Translations under genes and position numbers: made by a program
Part shown: positions 8,269 through 20,173 of the stretch, one piece after another
Layout: the number at the start of each line of letters is the position of its first letter
Position numbering within the stretch: the stretch's first letter is position 1
Notes under the pieces: generated by a model
The model's input: only the letters and a program-made list of their open reading frames with translations
What the model was told of the DNA's origin: nothing
Database searches by the model: none
Assembly (NCBI GenBank): GCA_016185305.1
Contig: JACPNV010000034.1
Coordinates: 1-64,000, forward strand
Direction: 5' to 3'
From: Actinomycetota bacterium
GTDB taxonomy: Bacteria; Actinomycetota; Acidimicrobiia; Acidimicrobiales; Acidimicrobilacustridaceae
DNA: 64,000 nucleotides

Positions 8269-10752
8269 TCAGTCGGGGTCGGACGGGCTGGTGGCATCGG
8301 CCATCGCGTCGGCCAGCGTGTCGCCCGTTCCGCCGCGGTGGGCCGACTCGAACTCCTCGACGGTCATGAGTACGGCACGGGCCTTGGAGCCTTCCGACGG
8401 GCCGACCACGCCTCGCTGTTCGAGCAGATCCATGAGCCGGCCGGCGCGGGCGAAGCCGACGCGGAGCTTGCGTTGCAGCATCGAGGTGGACCCGAGTTGG
8501 CTGCGCACGATGAGCTCCATGGCCTGCACCAGCAAGTCGTCGTCGTCATCACCGCCGCCGGCACCCGCGCCTGGCGCGGAACCGTCCGGCCCTTCGTCGA
8601 CACCCTGAACGTCGTCGTCGGCGTAGGCGACCTCGGGCGACTGCCGCCGCCAGTGGGCCACCACGCCGCGGACCTCCTTCTCGGAGACCCACGCGCCCTG
8701 CAGCCGTTGCGGCACCGAGGAGGTCTGGTCGAGCAACAGCATGTCGCCCTTGCCCACCAGCCGCTCGGCGCCACCCTGGTCGAGGATGACACGAGAATCG
8801 GCAACCGACGACACCGCGAAGGCCAGGCGGGCGGGGATGTTCGCCTTGATGACACCGGTGATCACGTTGACCGACGGGCGCTGGGTCGCGATCACGAGAT
8901 GGATGCCCACGGCCCGGGCCATCTGGGCGATGCGGCAGATCGCGTCCTCGACGTCGCGCGCCGCGACCATCATCAGGTCGTTCAACTCGTCGACTACGAC
9001 AAGGATGAACGGCAGCCGATCGAACTGGCGGGCAGTGTCGGGGTCTTCGCCGGGGCCGGGCTCGAAGTCGCCGCGGTCGTAGGCCGCGTTGTAGCCGTCG
9101 ATGTCGCGCACGCCGACCTCGGAGAGCAGGTCGTAGCGCCGCTCCATCTCCTTCACCGCCCAGGACAGCGCGTTGGCAGCCTTCTTCGGGTTGGTGACGA
9201 CCTGGGTGAGCAGGTGCGGCAGCCGGTTGTACTGGCCGAGCTCGACACGCTTCGGATCGACGAGGATCATGCGGACCTGATCAGGCGTCGAACGCATGAG
9301 GATCGACGAGATGAGCGAGTTGATGCAGCTCGACTTGCCTGCGCCGGTCGCGCCGGCGATGAGGATGTGGGGCATCTTGGCCAGGTTGGCCAGCACCGAC
9401 TTGCCGTTGATGTCGCGGCCGACCGCCACTTCGAGCGGATGCTTGGCTCGCTTCGCTTCCGACGAGGCGAGCAGATCGCCCAGGGCGACGACTTGGCGCT
9501 GCACGTTCGGCACTTCGACGCCGATCGCCTGCCGCCCGGGGATGGGCGCCAGGATGCGGACATCCGGCGACGCCATCGCGTACGCGATGTCTTTGTGCAA
9601 GCTCGTCACCCTCGCCACCTTCACGCCCGGGCCCAACTCGAGCTCGAACCGCGTGACGGTCGGGCCGACGACCATGCCTACCAAGCGGGTCTCGACGCCG
9701 TGCTCGGCCAGCGCGGACTCGAGCGTGCGCCCCTGCTGCTCCACGAGGATGCGGTCGATCTCGGCCGCTTGGGCGCGGTCGAGCAGCTTGGGGGCGGGCA
9801 GCTTCCACGGCGACTTGGCGACCCCCTTGCCGAGATCGATGGCGAGCTGCTCGGGCTCGGCCGGCTCGGGCGCACTGCCACCATCGAGATCCGTACCGGC
9901 TTCCGTGCGCTTCTTCTTGTTGCGCGCGGGCTTCGGTGGGGGCTCGCTCTCGTCGGCGCCCGGCACGGTCACGACGACACCGGAGGGCGAGGGCTGATCG
10001 ACCGGTGCTCGCAGATCGGCTTCGTAGTCGTCGCGGAGTTGGTCGTCTCCCACGATGAAGAAGACCCGGAAGCGCTCGGCCAGCCAGTCGCGCGCCGGCC
10101 GGACGGCATCGGCCGTCCACCACGCCACCCCGCGGACGGTCGTCCCGGTCGCGACCACGACGCCGATGACGCCGACCGCGAACAGCACGATGCCCGCGCC
10201 CCAACCGAGCAGGCTGGCGAGACCGCCACCGCCGGCGGCGCCGATGATGCCGCCCGCATGGGCGAACACATCCCACGGCGCGCCCCACGCGGGCCGGCCG
10301 CCGCTCAGGTGGAGCAGGCCGGTGACCGAGATGAGCAGCAAGAGCGCACCGATAGCGGGACGCACCGAGCGCGCCGCCACCATGTCGTCGTCTTCGAGCC
10401 CGAGGCCGGCGCCGGGGCGCGGACCGCGGATGAGGATGATGCCCAGCACGACCAACACGATCGGGAGCACCCACGACGCCAAACCGAGCAGCGCGCCAGA
10501 ACCGGACGCGAGCGCGCGGCCGACAGGACCGGCGATCGACCCGCTGTCGAAGTAGATGCCCAACCCGCTCAACACACCGAGCACGATGAGCGTCAGCCCC
10601 CAGACGTCGTGCCCGTGCCCGTCGAACGCCAGCCGCACCGCCCGGGTCACGCCGCTCTCCATCGGCTCGTTGAGGCGTGCGCGCGAGGAACGCTTCGACT
10701 TCGCGGCAGACTTCGACTTTGTCGATGATCGACTGTGCTGCTTCGTTGTCAC
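8269..10752 (-). CDS. ftsK: DNA translocase FtsK/SpoIIIE
   Basis: An 827-residue septal motor that pumps chromosome ends and supports dimer resolution with XerC/D. The N-terminus is Lys/Ser-rich and cytoplasmic, followed by about four transmembrane segments (VWGLTLIVLGVLSGLGIYF, LASWVLPIVLVVLGIILI, IGALLLLISVTGLLHL, GAGIVLFAVGVIGVVVATG), a short charged linker, then the FtsK alpha/beta motor. Walker A is GATGAGKSSCIN at about 466 and Walker B ILVVVDELNDLM. The C-terminal gamma domain (LGSTSMLQRKLRVGFARAGR) is the part that reads polar KOPS sites. Length is typical for actinobacteria. A tyrosine recombinase that could be its partner is at 56098. The 128 bases between its start and bsaP hold nothing I recognise. 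Confidence 0.95.
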   Translation of the reverse strand: MTTKQHSRSSTKSKSAAKSKRSSRARLNEPMESGVTRAVRLAFDGHGHDVWGLTLIVLGVLSGLGIYFDSGSIAGPVGRALASGSGALLGLASWVLPIVLVVLGIILIRGPRPGAGLGLEDDDMVAARSVRPAIGALLLLISVTGLLHLSGGRPAWGAPWDVFAHAGGIIGAAGGGGLASLLGWGAGIVLFAVGVIGVVVATGTTVRGVAWWTADAVRPARDWLAERFRVFFIVGDDQLRDDYEADLRAPVDQPSPSGVVVTVPGADESEPPPKPARNKKKRTEAGTDLDGGSAPEPAEPEQLAIDLGKGVAKSPWKLPAPKLLDRAQAAEIDRILVEQQGRTLESALAEHGVETRLVGMVVGPTVTRFELELGPGVKVARVTSLHKDIAYAMASPDVRILAPIPGRQAIGVEVPNVQRQVVALGDLLASSEAKRAKHPLEVAVGRDINGKSVLANLAKMPHILIAGATGAGKSSCINSLISSILMRSTPDQVRMILVDPKRVELGQYNRLPHLLTQVVTNPKKAANALSWAVKEMERRYDLLSEVGVRDIDGYNAAYDRGDFEPGPGEDPDTARQFDRLPFILVVVDELNDLMMVAARDVEDAICRIAQMARAVGIHLVIATQRPSVNVITGVIKANIPARLAFAVSSVADSRVILDQGGAERLVGKGDMLLLDQTSSVPQRLQGAWVSEKEVRGVVAHWRRQSPEVAYADDDVQGVDEGPDGSAPGAGAGGGDDDDDLLVQAMELIVRSQLGSTSMLQRKLRVGFARAGRLMDLLEQRGVVGPSEGSKARAVLMTVEEFESAHRGGTGDTLADAMADATSPSDPD

Positions 10753-10880
10753 CTAGAGCCACCCCAGAGCGCGAAATGCGGACGTGTCGTACTGACGACA
10801 CCAGCAGCGGCCCGTTGCCCGCGCCGTGGTGTGCACAGCTCAGCAGACGAGCGTACCGGAGTGGGGGACCCTTGCGCGGA

Positions 10881-11075
10881 TCACGCGACCGTGATCGGGC
10901 CGTGCTCGCGGCACGAGGCCTCCCAGCCCGTGGGCAGCACGAGCACACGCAGCCGGCGGCCACACAGCGGGCAGCAGCGCGGCGGATCGAGCTCGCGGCG
11001 GCACGACGATCGGTCGCACTCCCCCGCTGGCCTTCCGCACCACGGGCAGAACTGCGACGGATTGCCCGGTTCCAT
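10881..11075 (-). CDS. bsaP: Biotin synthase auxiliary protein BsaP (small zinc/Fe-S-type protein)
   Basis: A 64-residue protein beginning 10 bases after the bioB stop (ATG at 11075; a GTG at 11078 is also possible). It has regularly spaced cysteines: FCPWCG, ECDRSSC, RCCPLCGRR and ASCREHG, plus the PTGW stretch typical of the family. It matches the small proteins encoded downstream of bioB in actinobacteria (the Rv1590 group), recently named BsaP and reported to support biotin synthase activity, presumably through Fe-S cluster supply. The position directly behind bioB on the same strand supports the assignment. Size and Cys pattern are seen; the role comes from family knowledge. Confidence 0.7.
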   Translation of the reverse strand: MEPGNPSQFCPWCGRPAGECDRSSCRRELDPPRCCPLCGRRLRVLVLPTGWEASCREHGPITVA

Positions 11076-11085
11076 CACCCGGCCG

Positions 11086-12105
11086 TTAGAGGACCTTCGA
11101 GAGCACGCCGATCGGCATGCGAAGGTCGTCGAGCATCTGCAGGTCTTCGGTGGGTGTGCGGCCCAATGTCGTCAGGTAGTTGCCCACGATGAGCGCGTTG
11201 ATGCCTGACGTCATACCCATGGACTGCAACTCGCGCAACGTGACCTCGCGCCCACCCGCGTAGCGAAGGATCACCGAGGGCAGGCCCAGCCGGAACAGGG
11301 CGATCCAGCGGATCGCCTCCAGCGGCTCGACGAGAGCGACGTCGGCCAGCGGCGTGCCCGGGCGCGGGTTCAAGAAGTTGATGGGAACCTCGGCGGGCTC
11401 GACCTCGCGAAGCTGGCCGATCAGCTCGATGCGTTGCTGGGCCGACTCGCCCATGCCGATGAGCACACCGCAGCAGAGCTCCATGCCGTGCGCGTGCACG
11501 AGCTTGCACGTGTCGAATCGCTCGTCCCACGAATGCGTCGTGACGATGTTCGGGAAGTGCGACCTCGCCGTCTCGAGGTTGTGGTTGTAGCGATGCACGC
11601 CGCCGTCAGCGAGACGCTTCGCCTGCTCGCCGGTGAGGATCCCCGCCGAGACGGCGACGTTGATGCCGACGCGATCTCTGACCATCGGCACCAGTTCGAG
11701 GAGCCGCGTCATCGTTCGTTCGTCGGGTCCGCGCACGGCCAACACGATGCAGAACTCGCTGGCGCCCAGCCGGGCGGTCTCTTCGGCGGCTCGCAAGACC
11801 TCTCCGGTGTCGAGGAACGGAGTCGCGAGAACCTGGGTCTCGAACTTGGCAGACTGCGAGCAGAAGTGGCAGTCCTCCGGGCAGCCACCGGTCTTGGCCG
11901 ACAGGATGCCTTCGACCTCGACGTCGGGCCCGCACCAGGCCAACCTGACCTCGTGGGCCAACGCAGCCACCGAGGGCACGACAGAATCGGGCAGCGACGC
12001 GAGCTGGGCCAGCTCGTCGAGGCTGAGCTGCCGGCGCTCGTCGAGCAACGCATCGCCCGCCGCACCGATGACGGCGCGGGTGGACGACGAGGCCGTGAGG
12101 GACAT
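11086..12105 (-). CDS. bioB: Biotin synthase
   Basis: A 339-residue radical-SAM enzyme that inserts sulfur into dethiobiotin. The frame is open upstream to 12357, but the ATG at 12105 ([17 protein letters not shown]) gives normal family length; the upstream extension overlaps the antisense of rnj's end and has no family character. The radical-SAM cluster motif is CPEDCHFC (CxxxCxxC), preceded by GILSAKTGG. Family signatures follow: [20 protein letters not shown] with the cluster-binding Cys region, GVLIGMGES, and [11 protein letters not shown]. bsaP follows at 10 bases, so the two are probably one operon. rnj ends 53 bases upstream on the same strand. Substrate supply genes (bioA/D/F) are not in the window. 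Confidence 0.95.
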   Translation of the reverse strand: MSLTASSSTRAVIGAAGDALLDERRQLSLDELAQLASLPDSVVPSVAALAHEVRLAWCGPDVEVEGILSAKTGGCPEDCHFCSQSAKFETQVLATPFLDTGEVLRAAEETARLGASEFCIVLAVRGPDERTMTRLLELVPMVRDRVGINVAVSAGILTGEQAKRLADGGVHRYNHNLETARSHFPNIVTTHSWDERFDTCKLVHAHGMELCCGVLIGMGESAQQRIELIGQLREVEPAEVPINFLNPRPGTPLADVALVEPLEAIRWIALFRLGLPSVILRYAGGREVTLRELQSMGMTSGINALIVGNYLTTLGRTPTEDLQMLDDLRMPIGVLSKVL

Positions 12106-12158
12106 GGCTCGACGGTAGTTTGCAGCACTTCGTGCGGCCCAACCCACCTCGAAGAGGA

Positions 12159-15348
<3,190 letters not shown>

Positions 15349-15466
15349 GTCAGGTCGCGACCGATGACGCTGACCGCTCCGGAGATCTCGCCGACGCGAA
15401 GAGGAGCGCGAACCACGCAGGCATGGCTGGCCAGGCTACCAGCCACCCTCGAACCGGGCCGTGCCG

Positions 15467-15484
15467 CGCGCTGGAACCAGCGCG
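15467..15484. terminator. Hairpin downstream of the diiron operon
   Basis: CGCGCTGG-AA-CCAGCGCG forms an 8-bp inverted repeat with a very short loop, 55 bases after the stop of the last diiron gene. There is no T-run on either side, so it may be a processing or pausing hairpin rather than an intrinsic terminator. Confidence 0.3.
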
Positions 15485-15538
15485 GCAGGCGGCCCAGAAC
15501 GCGGGAAGGTCCCGAACGCGGGGAGGTGAGCCGCGGCG

Positions 15539-16678
15539 TCAGCTCGCGGCGGTGGCATCGAGGGCGAAGGCGTCGTACTCCTCGCCCGTATCGGCCCAGT
15601 CCTCGAACTGGATCACACCGATCTCGCCGAAGCGTTTGCGAAGCCAGCCGTCGTTCGGGTCGAGCAGGCCGAGCTTCTTGCAGTTTGGCACGATCTTGGT
15701 GAACAGCAGTTGGAGGAACATCTCGGACTCGGGCGTCATGCGGGTGATCTCGATGCCTTCGCGCGGATCGACGCCGAGCTTCTCCCACACCTCACGCTGG
15801 AAGAGCATGCGATCGCGCATGCGCACCGCCGCCTCGAACGCGAACTCCTGTCGCTCGCGCATCTCCGCGTCCGAGAGCTCGGCGTAGTACTCCTTCAACG
15901 ACAGCACCCCGAAGGCCACGTGACGCGCTTCGTCGGACATCACGTAGCGCAGCAGCTGCTTCAACAGCGGATCTTCGGTCATCTGCTGCATGAAGCCGAA
16001 GGCCGCGAGCGCGAGGCCCTCGACCATGATCTGCATGCCGAGGTAGGTCATGTCCCACCGGCTGTCGTTGATGATGTCGTCGAGCAGCAGGCCGAGGTGC
16101 GGATTCATCACGTAGTGACCCGACAGCTTGTCGTCGAGGTACTTGGCGAACACCTCGACGTGGCGAGCCTCGTCCATCACCTGCGTGCTGGCGTAGTACT
16201 TCGCGTCGATCCACGGCACCGTCTCGACGATCTTCGCCGTACAGATGAGCGCACCCTGCTCGCCGTGCATGAACTGCGAAAGCGCCCAGTTCTGCATCTC
16301 GATGTCGAGCTGCACCCACTCCTTGTCACCCCATTTCGCGAGCGACGTGCCCGACAGGTCGATCTCCTCGCCCGGGCTCTGGCTCAGCCCCAGAATCGCG
16401 AGCTTCTCCTGGTCGACATCGATGGACCAGTCGATGTCGGTCTCCGCGTTCCACTGCGCCTTCTTCGCCTTCTCGTACAGCTTGTTGAGCGCCGGCCGCG
16501 CGCCCTTCTCGTAGTCCCACGTGAAGATGGCGTCCGCGTTGTCCTTCACCGCATGGATCGTCTCTTGGAGATGGATGTTCTCGACCCCCAAGATGGCGTC
16601 GAGGTCGTTGGCATCTGACCGCCCGAGGATCTCCTCGGTGCTGGACATCTCGGTGGGGGAAATACGGGTGGTGGACAT
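15539..16678 (-). CDS. Ferritin-like diiron protein, paralogue 1
   Basis: A 379-residue helical protein with two diiron-carboxylate half-sites: Glu in FMHGEQGALICTAK and ExxH in VMDEARHVEVFAKYL, then Glu in MVEGLALAAFGF and a second ExxH in VMSDEARHVAFGVLSLKEYY. This spacing fits the ferritin-like/R2-type oxygenase superfamily. Substrate is unknown; hydroxylase, N-oxygenase and desaturase relatives are all possible. It is closely similar to the next gene along its whole length, with divergence mainly at the N-terminus and around residues 80-115. It starts 15 bases after that gene's stop and is the last gene of the TetR operon. Acidimicrobial and mycobacterial genomes carry this family as ferritin-like domain proteins. 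Confidence 0.75.
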   Translation of the reverse strand: MSTTRISPTEMSSTEEILGRSDANDLDAILGVENIHLQETIHAVKDNADAIFTWDYEKGARPALNKLYEKAKKAQWNAETDIDWSIDVDQEKLAILGLSQSPGEEIDLSGTSLAKWGDKEWVQLDIEMQNWALSQFMHGEQGALICTAKIVETVPWIDAKYYASTQVMDEARHVEVFAKYLDDKLSGHYVMNPHLGLLLDDIINDSRWDMTYLGMQIMVEGLALAAFGFMQQMTEDPLLKQLLRYVMSDEARHVAFGVLSLKEYYAELSDAEMRERQEFAFEAAVRMRDRMLFQREVWEKLGVDPREGIEITRMTPESEMFLQLLFTKIVPNCKKLGLLDPNDGWLRKRFGEIGVIQFEDWADTGEEYDAFALDATAAS

Positions 16679-16693
16679 GGACTGACGCTCCTC

Positions 16694-17839
16694 TCAGGCT
16701 CCGGCGACCGGCGCGGCGAGATCCTTGCCGAGCGCGAAGTCGTCGTACTCCTCGCCGGTGTCGGTCCAGTCCTCGAACTGGATCACCCCGATCTCGCCGA
16801 AGCGCTCGCGCAACCAGCCGCCGCCGGCGTCGAGCAAGCCGAGCTTCTTGCAGTTCGGGACGATCTTCGAGAACAGCATCTGGTTGAACATCGCCGCCTC
16901 CGGCGTGGTCTTGGTCAGCTCGATGGCTTCCTTGGCCGGCACGCCCACGCGCTCCCAGACCTCTTGCTGGAGGAGGCGATCGCGCATGCGGACCGCCGCT
17001 TCGAACGCGAACTCCTGTCGCTCGCGGAGCTCGACGTCGGAGAGCTCCGCGTAGTACTCCTTCAGTGAGAGGACGCCGAATGCGACGTGGCGGGCCTCGT
17101 CGGACATCACGTAGCGCAGCAACTGCTTGAGCAACGGCTCTTCGGTCATCATGTGGATGAAGCCGAAGGCCGCGAGCGCGAGCCCCTCCACCATGATCTG
17201 CATGCCGAGGTAGGTCATGTCCCACCGGCTGTCGGCGATGATGTCGTCGAGCAGCAGGCCGAGATGCGTGTTGAGCGGGTAGTGCCCGGTGAGCTTCTCG
17301 TCGAGGTACTTGGCGAACACCTCGACGTGGCGGGCCTCGTCCATGACCTGGGTGGCCGCGTAGTACTTGGCGTCTATCCACGGCACGGTCTCGACGATCT
17401 TCGCCGTGCAGATGAGCGCACCCTGCTCGCCGTGCATGAACTGCGACAGCGTCCAGTTCTGCATCTCGATGTTGAGCTTGGTCCAGTCGCCTTCGTCCCA
17501 CTTCTCGAAGCACGTGCCGGTCAGGTCGAGCGCGTTGTTGATCGGCGCGTTGGTGACCGAGTTGCGGGCAAGCTCTTCGGGGTCGACCACCGTGTCCCAC
17601 GGCAGGTCGGTCTCGCCGTTCCACTGAGACTTCTTCGCCTTCTCATACAGCTTGTTGAGCGCGGGACGAGCACCCTTCTCGTAGTCCCACGTGAAGATGG
17701 CGTCTGCGTTGTCCTTCACCGCATGCACGATGCCGTCGACATACGGGTTCGAGACGGCGAGGATGGCGTCGAGGTCGTTGGCGTCGGCACGGTCGAGCAT
17801 CGCTTCGGTGCTGGACATCTCGGGCACGTCGATGGACAT
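16694..17839 (-). CDS. Ferritin-like diiron protein, paralogue 2
   Basis: 381 residues, start ATG at 17839 (MSIDVPEMSSTEAML), 12 bases after the TetR stop. It has the same four iron-ligand stretches as its neighbour: HGEQGALICTAK, MDEARHVEVF, VEGLALAAFGF and SDEARHVAFG. The C-terminal IVPNCKKLGLL and GEIGVIQFEDW are also shared. Both proteins carry the N-terminal stretch DNADAIFTWDYEKGARPALN. The tandem pair suggests a recent duplication, possibly a heterodimer or two substrate ranges. Control by the upstream TetR is inferred from operon structure and the operator at 18641. No signal peptide or membrane segment is seen, so the protein is cytoplasmic. Confidence 0.75.
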   Translation of the reverse strand: MSIDVPEMSSTEAMLDRADANDLDAILAVSNPYVDGIVHAVKDNADAIFTWDYEKGARPALNKLYEKAKKSQWNGETDLPWDTVVDPEELARNSVTNAPINNALDLTGTCFEKWDEGDWTKLNIEMQNWTLSQFMHGEQGALICTAKIVETVPWIDAKYYAATQVMDEARHVEVFAKYLDEKLTGHYPLNTHLGLLLDDIIADSRWDMTYLGMQIMVEGLALAAFGFIHMMTEEPLLKQLLRYVMSDEARHVAFGVLSLKEYYAELSDVELRERQEFAFEAAVRMRDRLLQQEVWERVGVPAKEAIELTKTTPEAAMFNQMLFSKIVPNCKKLGLLDAGGGWLRERFGEIGVIQFEDWTDTGEEYDDFALGKDLAAPVAGA

Positions 17840-17851
17840 GGGTCTGAACTC

Positions 17852-18637
17852 CTAGTTGTTGCTCGCCGGAGCGAGGTTGTTGCTCGCCGGAGCGAGGTTG
17901 TCGCTCGCCGAAGCGAGGTTGTCGCTCGCCGAAGCGAGGTTGTCGCTCGCCGAAGCGAGGGTGTCGGAACAGGGCTCGAGGCCCGGGAGCACGAACGTGG
18001 CGACGAAGCGATGGGCCTCATCGGGGTCGGCGAGATCGGGGCCGTCCAGCGGGTCGAACCCGTAGGCCATGCCGACGCGCGCCAGCCACTCGGCGATGTC
18101 GGCCGCGGCGGTGCGATCCAAGAACCGCTCGAGATGGGGAGCGAGCACACCGCGCACGACACCGAGCACCGGGTCCATCCCGTCGAACGAGACGTACGGG
18201 AGGATGACGCCGGGCTCGTGCTCGCACAGGTAGGCGAGGACCTTGTGGGTGCGGATGGTCGACACGCCCGCGGCGAGGACGGTGCCGAGGAGCTCGTCGA
18301 GCGTGACGGCCTCGGCCGCGAGGCTGGCGAGCTCGCCGAGCGCGAGCAGCAGCTCACGCTCGCCCGCCGCGAGGAACAGCGCATCCTTGCCGCCGGGAAA
18401 CGTGCGGTAGACGGTGGCTCGGCTGCAGCCGGCTTCACGGGCGATGTCGTCGATGGTGGTCTTGACCGTGCCCCACCGGCCGAGACAGCGCAGTGTCGCG
18501 GTCAGGATGCGGTCTTGGAGAGACCCCTCGGTGAGATCGATGGTCGTCCCCGCCAGTTCACGATCGCGCCACAGGCCGAGGCGCGGACGCCGACCGCCCG
18601 CAGGCGCCGGTGCCAGGGTCTCGTGGCGTTCCCCCAT
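17852..18637 (-). CDS. TetR-family regulator of the diiron operon
   Basis: 261 residues from the ATG at 18637 (MGERHETLAPAPAGG); an in-frame start at 18655 would lie within the operator. The helix-turn-helix is at about residues 45-85: ILTATLRCLGRWGTVKTTID, DIAREAGCSRATVYRTFPGG. The remainder is the ligand-binding domain. The C-terminus is unusual: five heptads of the type LASASDN/LAPASNN encoded by a perfect 21-bp tandem repeat, ending in the stop at 17852. The gene is first of an operon with two diiron genes 12 and 15 bases apart. The 27-bp inverted repeat immediately upstream points to autoregulation. The ligand is unknown. Confidence 0.85.
   Translation of the reverse strand: MGERHETLAPAPAGGRRPRLGLWRDRELAGTTIDLTEGSLQDRILTATLRCLGRWGTVKTTIDDIAREAGCSRATVYRTFPGGKDALFLAAGERELLLALGELASLAAEAVTLDELLGTVLAAGVSTIRTHKVLAYLCEHEPGVILPYVSFDGMDPVLGVVRGVLAPHLERFLDRTAAADIAEWLARVGMAYGFDPLDGPDLADPDEAHRFVATFVLPGLEPCSDTLASASDNLASASDNLASASDNLAPASNNLAPASNN
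17855..17959. repeat. Five 21-bp tandem repeats, each a small hairpin, at the end of the TetR gene
   Basis: Five contiguous units begin at 17855, 17876, 17897, 17918 and 17939. The two nearest the stop read GTTGTTGCTCGCCGGAGCGA+G; the other three have TCG for TTG and GAA for GGA. Each unit holds CTCGC-loop-GCGAG, so the array can form five successive 5-bp stem-loops. It encodes a heptapeptide repeat in the TetR tail and lies next to the translation start of the first diiron gene. Confidence 0.9.
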
Positions 18638-18640
18638 CCC

Positions 18641-18667
18641 TGAGACAATAAGCACAGTTTTGTCTCA
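18641..18667. promoter_or_regulatory. Operator of the TetR-diiron operon
   Basis: An inverted repeat TGAGACAA - 11 bases - TTGTCTCA with perfect 8-bp arms lies 3 bases upstream of the TetR start. Size and symmetry suit a TetR dimer site. Its place suggests the repressor blocks its own operon; no second copy was seen next to the other TetR gene. Confidence 0.65.
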
Positions 18668-18744
18668 TCGCCAGGGTGTGTCGCTGTGACATCGGTAACA
18701 GACGTTATCGCAGCTCAAGACGGCCCGGGCCGGCACGATTCGGG

Positions 18745-19314
18745 TTAGACGACGATGCCGGGAAGGAACTGGGTGGCGACCAGGCGCTTGGCTTCGTCGG
18801 GGTTGGTGAGGTCCCAGTGGCCCTGGCTGCCCAGGTAGGAGAAGAACAGCCGGGCGAGGTAGTCGGCCGCGGTGTCGACGTCGATGCCGGTGCGCAAGCG
18901 CTCGTGCCGGAGCAGGTCGGCCAGATAGGCGCACACGACTGCATGCACGAGAGGTGTCGTCTCCGAGAGCTCTTCGAGGAACTCCTCTGGCTCGGTTGAC
19001 AGCACCTGCTGAAGCAGCCGGTGCTCGACGATGGCCTGGTGGCCGAAGACCAAACCCCGTTCGAGCTTGGCCGCGATGTCGGGAAGGTCCGCGACCTCTT
19101 CGCCGAGGCGGGCGAAGAAGTGGCCGACCTCCCAGGTGATGGTCTCGGAGATCACCTGGTCGCGGCCACCCGGGAAGTAGCGGTACACCGTCGCCCTCGA
19201 CAAGCCCGCTTCGTTGGCGATGTCTTCGAGGCTGGTCTTCGCCAACCCCCACCGATCGATGCACGCGAGCGCGGCATCGAGGAGTCGCGCTCGCGCTCCG
19301 GTCGGCTCGGACAT
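18745..19314 (-). CDS. TetR-family transcriptional regulator
   Basis: 189 residues from the ATG at 19314 (MSEPTGARARLLDAAL), preceded by a GGGGGG-type ribosome site. The frame is open further upstream but that part overlaps SURF1 out of frame. The HTH is at about residues 20-50: KTSLEDIANEAGLSRATVYR followed by YFPGGRDQVI. The C-terminal domain is related in style to the TetR at 17852 (both end FLPG, and share NPDEAKR/DPDEAHR with FVAT/LVAT). It follows SURF1 by 22 bases, so the two are probably cotranscribed. The effector is not predictable. Confidence 0.85.
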   Translation of the reverse strand: MSEPTGARARLLDAALACIDRWGLAKTSLEDIANEAGLSRATVYRYFPGGRDQVISETITWEVGHFFARLGEEVADLPDIAAKLERGLVFGHQAIVEHRLLQQVLSTEPEEFLEELSETTPLVHAVVCAYLADLLRHERLRTGIDVDTAADYLARLFFSYLGSQGHWDLTNPDEAKRLVATQFLPGIVV

Positions 19315-19336
19315 CCCCCCAGGGTACGCGGGCGGT

Positions 19337-20173
19337 TCAGACGGCGGCGCTGGCGGTCTTCGCGCGATCGGCCTCGTCCTCGCGTCGCGGTTCGTCGCCT
19401 TCGGCTGCTTGCCGCGCCTTGGCTTCGCGCGACTTGGCCGCCCGGCGGATCGCCATTGGATAGATGACGAGGGTGAGCCCGGCGTAGATGAACCACTGGC
19501 CGGCATAGTTGAGATGCGACCCGTCGTCGAGCGCGGGGGGCTCGACCTTGACCGGGAGCACACCCGCCTGCGCCGGCTGCTGTGCCCGCATCTGCACCCA
19601 CACCGGCGCCAGCCCGTACGGGACCTGCTGTTGCAGCCGGTCGATGTCGACGCGCGACAACCTCGCTTGCTTGCCGTCAGGATCGGCCACTTCGAGGCCT
19701 CGTCGTTGCTCAGGCCGTTGCGCGACTCCCGTCACGGTCACCTCGCCAGTCGGGGGCGCGTACTGGTCGGGCGACCCGCCGTCGGCAACGGTGACCGGGA
19801 TCCATCCCCGGTTGACCGCGACGGCGGTTCCATCACTCGTCACGACGGGCGTGATGACCCAAAAGCCCGGTGCCGTGTTGTTGGAGCGGTTGCGGATCAG
19901 CACCTGGTCGTCAGTCCGGTAGGTGCCCGTGACCGTGACCTGCCGCCACAGCGTCTCGTCGATCTGCGATTGGCTCGCGCCCGGCCGCGCGAGGCTCGCC
20001 AGCGGGACCGGGGTGCTCGTCTGCCGGGCATCGATGACCGCATTGGCCGCGCGCCGACCTTGGAGGCGGTCAAGCTGCCACTCGCCGAGCCGGACCATGG
20101 TGAAGACCGCGAAGGCCACGAGGACGGTGAGGACGATCCACCGGAACGAGAGCAGGAAGCGGTACCGGGCCAT
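19337..20173 (-). CDS. SURF1 family cytochrome c oxidase assembly protein
   Basis: 278 residues. An N-terminal membrane segment (WIVLTVLVAFAVFTMVRLG) is followed by the SURF1 signature LGEWQLDRLQGRRAAN, a periplasmic domain with VTVTGTYRTDDQVLIRNRSN, GFWVITPV and AVNRGWIP, then a second membrane segment (AGQWFIYAGLTLVIYPMAI) and a charged tail of about 40 residues rich in Ala/Glu/Lys. SURF1 helps insert heme into aerobic cytochrome oxidase, implying aerobic respiration. A TetR gene follows. The 151 bases to the divergent membrane protein gene should contain promoters; no clear motif was recognised. Confidence 0.9.
   Translation of the reverse strand: MARYRFLLSFRWIVLTVLVAFAVFTMVRLGEWQLDRLQGRRAANAVIDARQTSTPVPLASLARPGASQSQIDETLWRQVTVTGTYRTDDQVLIRNRSNNTAPGFWVITPVVTSDGTAVAVNRGWIPVTVADGGSPDQYAPPTGEVTVTGVAQRPEQRRGLEVADPDGKQARLSRVDIDRLQQQVPYGLAPVWVQMRAQQPAQAGVLPVKVEPPALDDGSHLNYAGQWFIYAGLTLVIYPMAIRRAAKSREAKARQAAEGDEPRREDEADRAKTASAAV

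Noticed and set aside
7900-10728. A 942-codon plus-strand open frame
   Set aside because: It is antisense to ftsK and has the Arg/His/Gly/Asp-rich composition of GC-rich antisense frames, without any family motif. The same applies to the long plus-strand frames at 24177-25781, 26140-28257, 35614-37644, 38469-41210, 46305-48170 and 50227-52872.
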